From contig USJX01000056.1 in assembly GCA_900555035.1 (NCBI GenBank), positions 1-18,907 of the forward strand: a DNA stretch of 18,907 nt, given 5' to 3'. Positions 16,701 to 18,907 of this stretch are shown here, piece by piece; position 1 is the stretch's first letter; each line of letters opens with the position of its first letter. The position numbers and the translations under genes were made by a program. The notes beneath the pieces are model-generated. The model had not been told where the DNA came from. It saw only the letters and a program-made list of their open reading frames with translations, and searched no databases. Source of the DNA: an uncultured Prevotella sp. (GTDB taxonomy: Bacteria; Bacteroidota; Bacteroidia; Bacteroidales; Bacteroidaceae).

Positions 16701-17056
16701 CTCTATTCTTCTATTATTGGATAGTAAACTCAGATTGCTATAATCTGACCAAGAAAAATATCTCTGAGATAAAAGTTTCCAATAGCATACAAATGGATTT
16801 CTGTGCCATTAATAGTTTAGCAAACCGATTAAATTCGGATCTATTTAAACACATAATTACGACAGAATATTCATACAAGAATAGAGGTATAGTAAAATTT
16901 GCACAATTTTATCCTTCCAAATCCAAGCCCATCATCGATGAAATCGATAAGCTCCTCGCCAAGCATTACGGCTTTACAGAAGAAGAGCTCGACTTCATCA
17001 TCAACTACGACATTAAGTATCGTATGGGCGATGAGCTGAACAAGGACGAGGAGTAA
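13775..17056 (+). CDS. Large Eco57I-type adenine-specific DNA methyltransferase
   Basis: 1093 residues; ATG at 13775 (an ATG at 13770 meets a stop at once). SAM-binding motif I is LDPTCGSGAFLF (516-527), the acidic motif II region is LYGVDIMEEAVEIAKLRL (583-600), and the catalytic motif IV is NPPY (757-760), together indicating an N6-adenine methylase. The ~500 residues before motif I resemble the long N-terminal part of type I/IIG-like methylases; no PD-(D/E)XK site was seen there. Residues from about 761 to 1045 form the presumed target-recognition domain and are coded by very AT-rich DNA (14 G/C in 60 bases at 16081-16140, against 27 in 60 at 14281-14340). The final ~45 residues (SKSKPIIDEIDKLLAKHYG) return to normal composition. 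It presumably marks self DNA for the upstream helicase-nuclease. It ends exactly at a hairpin terminator. Confidence 0.93.
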   Translation: MTRKEFNQYIQEACFQELFVTEMGWNNPKGMTDILVPHIDDIDYEMEAIAERNGFQILTCLVEKIPTASTCKKIDIKLRQQAHDYICIYIEQQGFHHQWVAPVNKVEKRDIVTIEYASVAQAEFLYTKIPDLSFDFNEDTTIMDVKQRIQGAFMVNSEKITKDFYAGFKKEHTQFVKYITGINDEIADDKKNKEKQWYASVMLNRLMFCYFIQKKGFLDMNENYLRDKLSMVQRERGENEFFQSFYKGFLIHLFHEGLNGHQRNEAFLSKYGRIPYLNGGMFDFHDIEKMFKDIDIDDEAFLHLFDFFDKWRWHLDTRITASGKDINPDVLGYIFEQYINDRAQMGAYYTKEDITEYIGKNCILPFLFDSVKKTTSEKDFKEKGYIWQTLQQSGDKYIYDAVKHGYTADWLSLIPGEIAEGVDTTQPQLLERRSHWNERTPDPFNLPTEIWRETIERFQRCDDLLQKITAGEIHEINDFITYNLDIRQFTYDLLLHTEDHLLVEHFYHAMQHVSILDPTCGSGAFLFAAMNILEPLYEICITRMEEFHQKNEKLFVAELEEISKKYRSNIQYFIYKSIILRNLYGVDIMEEAVEIAKLRLFLKMVAVVEVNPRLDNLGLDPLPDIDFNIRCGNTLVGYATEKELDNDLNYGDMFAKQEFKDKVELEMEVVARAYEQFKDLQLTSQEEASEFKESKMQLKAKLSGLNDLLNHKLYSSMVSDASISYEEWLSSHQPFHWLAEYYHIMHSNGGFDVIIGNPPYVTFTDSSLPYMTKQYESYNTKNLFALVGERSVNISKPIAYTGFIIPLSGLSISGAESFQRIIYRSGTSWNSFFSGDRNPSELFNGVKIRAGIYIVCKHASKQKYTSKYIKYYTSERPILFSKINYISTSSHNMTPKLNGKLGKSIIIKMNNAKKMLSSEFVDETYIYYHAAPISWCKALLSLDGLVKQNLNIADSYKKREITYAYKDYTFLLLNSTLFFYYWIVNSDCYNLTKKNISEIKVSNSIQMDFCAINSLANRLNSDLFKHIITTEYSYKNRGIVKFAQFYPSKSKPIIDEIDKLLAKHYGFTEEELDFIINYDIKYRMGDELNKDEE

Positions 17057-17116
17057 AACGAAGATTCCCTGTTGCTGATGCTTGTCAAGTAGTTTCTGCA
17101 ACAGGGAGTCTTCGTT
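17057..17116. terminator. Long hairpin terminator after the methyltransferase gene
   Basis: Bases 17057-17075 pair with 17098-17116 over 19 bp (one G-T wobble) around a 22-base loop, starting directly after the methylase stop codon. The T-run on the + strand is short and displaced (gtatcatttt). The convergent protease gene ends at 17125, so the hairpin probably serves both directions. Confidence 0.75.
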
Positions 17117-17124
17117 GTATCATT

Positions 17125-17559
17125 TTAAAACTCGATATGCTCACTAGAAGGATAACGAAAAGCAAACCAAGTTTGATCATCTTTGTTTGTAATAACAAAA
17201 TCACCTAAAGTTATAATGTCCATCCCTATGATAACATCATAATCCCCGATGTCACCAGACAATGCTTCAATACCTGTGAATTCCAAACATCCATCTACAT
17301 AAATGTTTATTTTATAAACAGATGAGTCCATGCATCCTCCGACACCCTCGATTTGTGTTTGTCGAACAGGTTTTAATCCCAAAGCATCAATTACGGCTGA
17401 CGAAATAATCGTATTGGTAGCTCCAGTATCCCAAACAGTAGATTCTACCTCACATCCTGATACCAATACCCCCTTCTTTCTTTCAAAAAAAGGAGTAATA
17501 ACACAATCTGTTTGGATTGTATTTACTCTACATGGATGCTTCTTACTAATCTTTTGCAT
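17125..17559 (-). CDS. Retropepsin-like (clan AA) aspartic protease
   Basis: 144 residues with one pepsin-type half-site: catalytic VWDTGATNTIIS (DTGA at 44-47) and a downstream hydrophobic YDVIIGMDII (108-116) that matches the second conserved strand of retropepsins. The length fits a single lobe that would work as a homodimer. No signal peptide or membrane segment is visible, so it is presumably cytoplasmic. It is the third gene of a compact - strand cluster, 21 bases after the 45-aa gene. Substrate is unknown; a neighbouring small protein could be its target or partner, but this is speculation. Its composition is more AT-rich than the upstream enzymes. Confidence 0.85.
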   Translation of the reverse strand: MQKISKKHPCRVNTIQTDCVITPFFERKKGVLVSGCEVESTVWDTGATNTIISSAVIDALGLKPVRQTQIEGVGGCMDSSVYKINIYVDGCLEFTGIEALSGDIGDYDVIIGMDIITLGDFVITNKDDQTWFAFRYPSSEHIEF

Positions 17560-17580
17560 ATCTACAGAGATTATAAAAGT

Positions 17581-17718
17581 CTAGCAAGGGCGTACAGAAA
17601 CTACCTTTGCCACATGTCCCTCAGGAATTCCTGGTACTACTATCGAATAGCTAACAGGATATTTCTTTTCAAACTCCTCAATAGGAAGAGCGAATACTTT
17701 TAATTTCTTTTTCTTCAT
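17581..17718 (-). CDS. Small basic protein of 45 residues, unknown function
   Basis: The frame starts with a poly-Lys MKKKKLKVFALPIEEF and ends in VAKVVSVRPC. Support comes from context: it is preceded by an AAAGGAG ribosome-binding site at 6-base spacing, lies 58 bases after the 59-aa gene, and ends 21 bases before the protease gene on the same strand. The middle is rich in Val/Pro/Gly (YPVSYSIVVPGIPEGH). No signal peptide: the stretch after the lysines is not hydrophobic enough. I do not recognise a family. It may be a partner or substrate of the adjacent protease. Confidence 0.7.
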   Translation of the reverse strand: MKKKKLKVFALPIEEFEKKYPVSYSIVVPGIPEGHVAKVVSVRPC

Positions 17719-17724
17719 AATTTA

Positions 17725-17732
17725 CTCCTTTC
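17725..17732 (-). promoter_or_regulatory. Strong Shine-Dalgarno site for the 45-aa gene
   Basis: On the - strand this reads GAAAGGAG, ending 6 bases before the ATG. Such matches are rare in Bacteroidetes, where leaders are usually A/T-rich without SD, so it supports translation of this short frame. Confidence 0.6.
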
Positions 17733-17776
17733 TTATCTTATTTACTTATTTATTAGTTACATCAATAATGCAAACA

Positions 17777-17956
17777 TTATGCTATCTTAAAATATTTAGA
17801 CTGTCCAAAGAATATTCTGCCCAAATTATCCTTGATGGAAATAACCAATCCCATAAAAGGATTGTGCTCTACATCAATAACCTGGCCCTCAATCCAGTCT
17901 GTCAAACCTGTCAAAGAAGGATTTACCTTCATCATATCTCCTAATTTTGGTTCCAT
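17777..17956 (-). CDS. Small protein of 59 residues, unknown function
   Basis: The frame begins MEPKLGDMMKVNPSL and continues with LTDWIEGQVIDVEHN and NLGRIFFGQSKYFKIA. It reads like a compact beta-rich domain with a GQVIDVEHNPFMGLVISIKD core, possibly SH3-like or KOW-like in pattern, though I cannot name a family. Support for being real: a consensus promoter lies 30 bases upstream, the codons are well behaved, and it heads a cluster with the 45-aa and protease genes. No membrane segment or signal peptide is seen. A longer + strand frame across the same DNA is a shadow. Confidence 0.75.
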   Translation of the reverse strand: MEPKLGDMMKVNPSLTGLTDWIEGQVIDVEHNPFMGLVISIKDNLGRIFFGQSKYFKIA

Positions 17957-17985
17957 GACAATCTGTTTTAAATATTTATTTTGTG

Positions 17986-18017
17986 CAAAAATACACAGAA
18001 GTTTTCAAAATACCAAA
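17986..18017 (-). promoter_or_regulatory. Bacteroidetes-type promoter for the small-protein/protease cluster
   Basis: On the - strand, TTTG (18014-18017), 20 bases, then TATTTTTG (17986-17993). It lies 30 bases before the 59-aa start codon and is arranged back to back with the promoter of the DprA-like gene. Confidence 0.8.
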
Positions 18018-18054
18018 TATTTCCAGACAAATCTGCAAAAAGGTTATTGTTTTC

Positions 18055-18085
18055 TTTGATTTTCAGAGAATTATTCGTATTTTTG
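18055..18085 (+). promoter_or_regulatory. Bacteroidetes-type promoter for the DprA-like gene
   Basis: TTTG (18055-18058), 19 bases, then TATTTTTG (18078-18085), the same -7 sequence as the divergent promoter. It ends 26 bases before the ATG at 18112. Confidence 0.82.
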
Positions 18086-18111
18086 CATCGTTATAGATAT
18101 AAAATCTTTAT

Positions 18112-18564
18112 ATGCCAGAGATACTATCCCATATAGGAAACCTAGACTTGCTGAAACGTCCAAAGACAGCGTTTCTCTGTTCCAGCAAGACTACAAGTCG
18201 AGACATTCTTAAAAGTTTCGACTGGGCTACAAGTGTGCCTAAAGATTCCTGCGTCATCAGCGGATTCCAGACAAAACTGGAAAAGGATGTACTGCAACTT
18301 CTCCTGAAGCGCCACATCCCCGTTATCATCGTGCTGGCCAGAAGAATGTATAAGGAACTGCCTGCCGAAATTCAATCTGCCATCAATAGCAACGAAGCCC
18401 TCATTCTCTCCCTCTCCCATCTTTCCCGAAACTCCAAACCGGGAGCGTTGGCTCGAAACAAATACATCATCAGTATCGCCGACAGCGTAGTATTTGGAGC
18501 CTTAAACCCTTCCAGTTCTCTCGCTGCGCTAGCGAAAGATATTGATAATGAGAGAAATGATTAA
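18112..18564 (+). CDS. Minimal DprA/Smf-like Rossmann-fold protein
   Basis: 150 residues, about half the usual DprA length. It has a strand-loop FLCSSKTT (21-28), VISGFQTKLEKDVLQLLL (48-65) in the place of the DprA SGG..GID segment, IPVIIVLARRMYKELP (69-84) in the place of the VL..G....YP strand, RNKYIISIADSVVFGAL (115-131) matching RNR.IaglS..vvv.EA, and NPSSSLAAL near the end. So the core DprA order is kept, but the helical N-terminal and winged-helix C-terminal domains are absent. Full DprA loads RecA on single-stranded DNA; this short form lacks the usual glycine-rich loop residues and may bind nucleotides or DNA instead. It has its own promoter and stands alone, divergent from the protease cluster. 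The role is unknown. Confidence 0.8.
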   Translation: MPEILSHIGNLDLLKRPKTAFLCSSKTTSRDILKSFDWATSVPKDSCVISGFQTKLEKDVLQLLLKRHIPVIIVLARRMYKELPAEIQSAINSNEALILSLSHLSRNSKPGALARNKYIISIADSVVFGALNPSSSLAALAKDIDNERND

Positions 18565-18576
18565 TAAATACTAATC

Positions 18577-18610
18577 GCCCCACACACTCTTTCACAAGAG
18601 CATGTGGGGC
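18577..18610. terminator. Hairpin between the convergent DprA-like and DUF5675 genes
   Basis: Bases 18577-18591 pair with 18596-18610 except for two central mismatches, around a 4-base loop (tcac), with a strong gcccc/ggggc base. The flanking T/A tracts are not in the ideal place (ttaatc on the + side; on the - strand the T-run comes before the hairpin). A bidirectional terminator is likely because the genes converge here. Confidence 0.6.
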
Positions 18611-18650
18611 TTAATCAAAAAAAAATGTACATCACATCATCATGATTGCA

Positions 18651-18907
18651 TCAGATGATGGTAATCCAGATGGATTCATCCTTCTGCTGCGCCTCATCGA
18701 TTTTCTTTATCAACCGATGCAGCCAGATGCGGGAATTCACTACCATGCCCTTCAGCTTGTTCTCGCCCACCAGGATGCAGCCCTGGGTATCTTCTGCCTT
18801 GTTACCGGCATGGATACGGATGCCTTCGAAGCCCGGCACGCCCATCAGATAAGGCAGCCACTTCTTGAACTTCTGCGACATGGTGATGAACACATGATAG
18901 GTTCCCT
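18651..18907 (-). CDS. DUF5675-family protein, C-terminal part (5' end outside window)
   Basis: The frame stays open to the window edge (residues GTYHV precede the GTG at 18893), so about 85 C-terminal residues are seen. The signature is VPGFEGIRIHAGN then DTQGCILVGENKLKG, which I recognise as the DUF5675 core. The spaced His and the Gly-Cys pair loosely recall the H...GC motif of YkuD L,D-transpeptidases, but this is only pattern similarity. Family members are found in Bacteroidetes genomes and phages; the biochemical function is not established to my knowledge. The stop codon lies about 40 bases from a hairpin shared with the convergent DprA-like gene. Confidence 0.8.
   Translation of the reverse strand, partial: GTYHVFITMSQKFKKWLPYLMGVPGFEGIRIHAGNKAEDTQGCILVGENKLKGMVVNSRIWLHRLIKKIDEAQQKDESIWITII

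Noticed and set aside
10366..17056. Full DISARM, BREX or classical type I system
   Set aside because: No DrmA/DrmB, PglZ/BrxC, HsdS or HsdR-type gene is present in the window; only helicase and methylase are seen.
17832..18059. + strand 75-aa frame over the 59-aa gene
   Set aside because: It runs across the - strand promoter and gene and has no start signal of its own; the - strand reading has a promoter and sensible composition.

Overview
The window looks like a chromosomal segment of a gut Bacteroidales bacterium, most likely Prevotella/Segatella. The evidence is protein content (a tkt-rpiB pair, a large secreted family-2 glycosidase with a discoidin-like tail, a secreted GH109-like oxidoreductase fold, an AAA-like ATPase/PD-(D/E)XK protein) and at least four promoters of the Bacteroidetes type TTTG-N19/20-TAnnTTTG. 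No rRNA, tRNA, CRISPR array, transposase or integrase was seen.

Layout. 1-1875: 3' part of transketolase followed by ribose-5-phosphate isomerase B on the + strand (non-oxidative pentose phosphate pathway), closed by a hairpin terminator. 2048-7966: two exported glycan-active enzymes on the - strand, transcribed GH109-like then GH2 beta-galactosidase-like. The 354-base gap between them holds a perfect 16-bp hairpin and a ~210-base composite inverted repeat built from two opposed copies of a ~93-base unit. 8280-9875: an AAA-like ATPase/PD-(D/E)XK protein on the - strand.

9876-10365 is a dense divergent control region. Back-to-back promoters fire left into the ATPase and right into a ~245-nt transcript that ends in a strong intrinsic terminator. 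Parts of this transcript can fold in two mutually exclusive ways, so it is either an independent small RNA or an attenuating leader. Downstream is a two-gene operon (10366-17056): a single-chain PLD-nuclease/SNF2-type helicase and a large Eco57I-like adenine methyltransferase whose target-recognition region is strikingly AT-rich. Together they form a probable restriction-modification or anti-phage module, and this is the most interesting part of the window.

17125-17956 (- strand) is a cluster of three small genes: a conserved-looking 59-aa protein, a 45-aa protein with an unusually good Shine-Dalgarno site, and a retropepsin-like aspartic protease. Back to back with them, a + strand gene encodes a minimal DprA/Smf-like Rossmann protein (18112-18564). 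The window ends inside a - strand DUF5675 gene. Function calls rest on motifs read by eye; no database search was possible.
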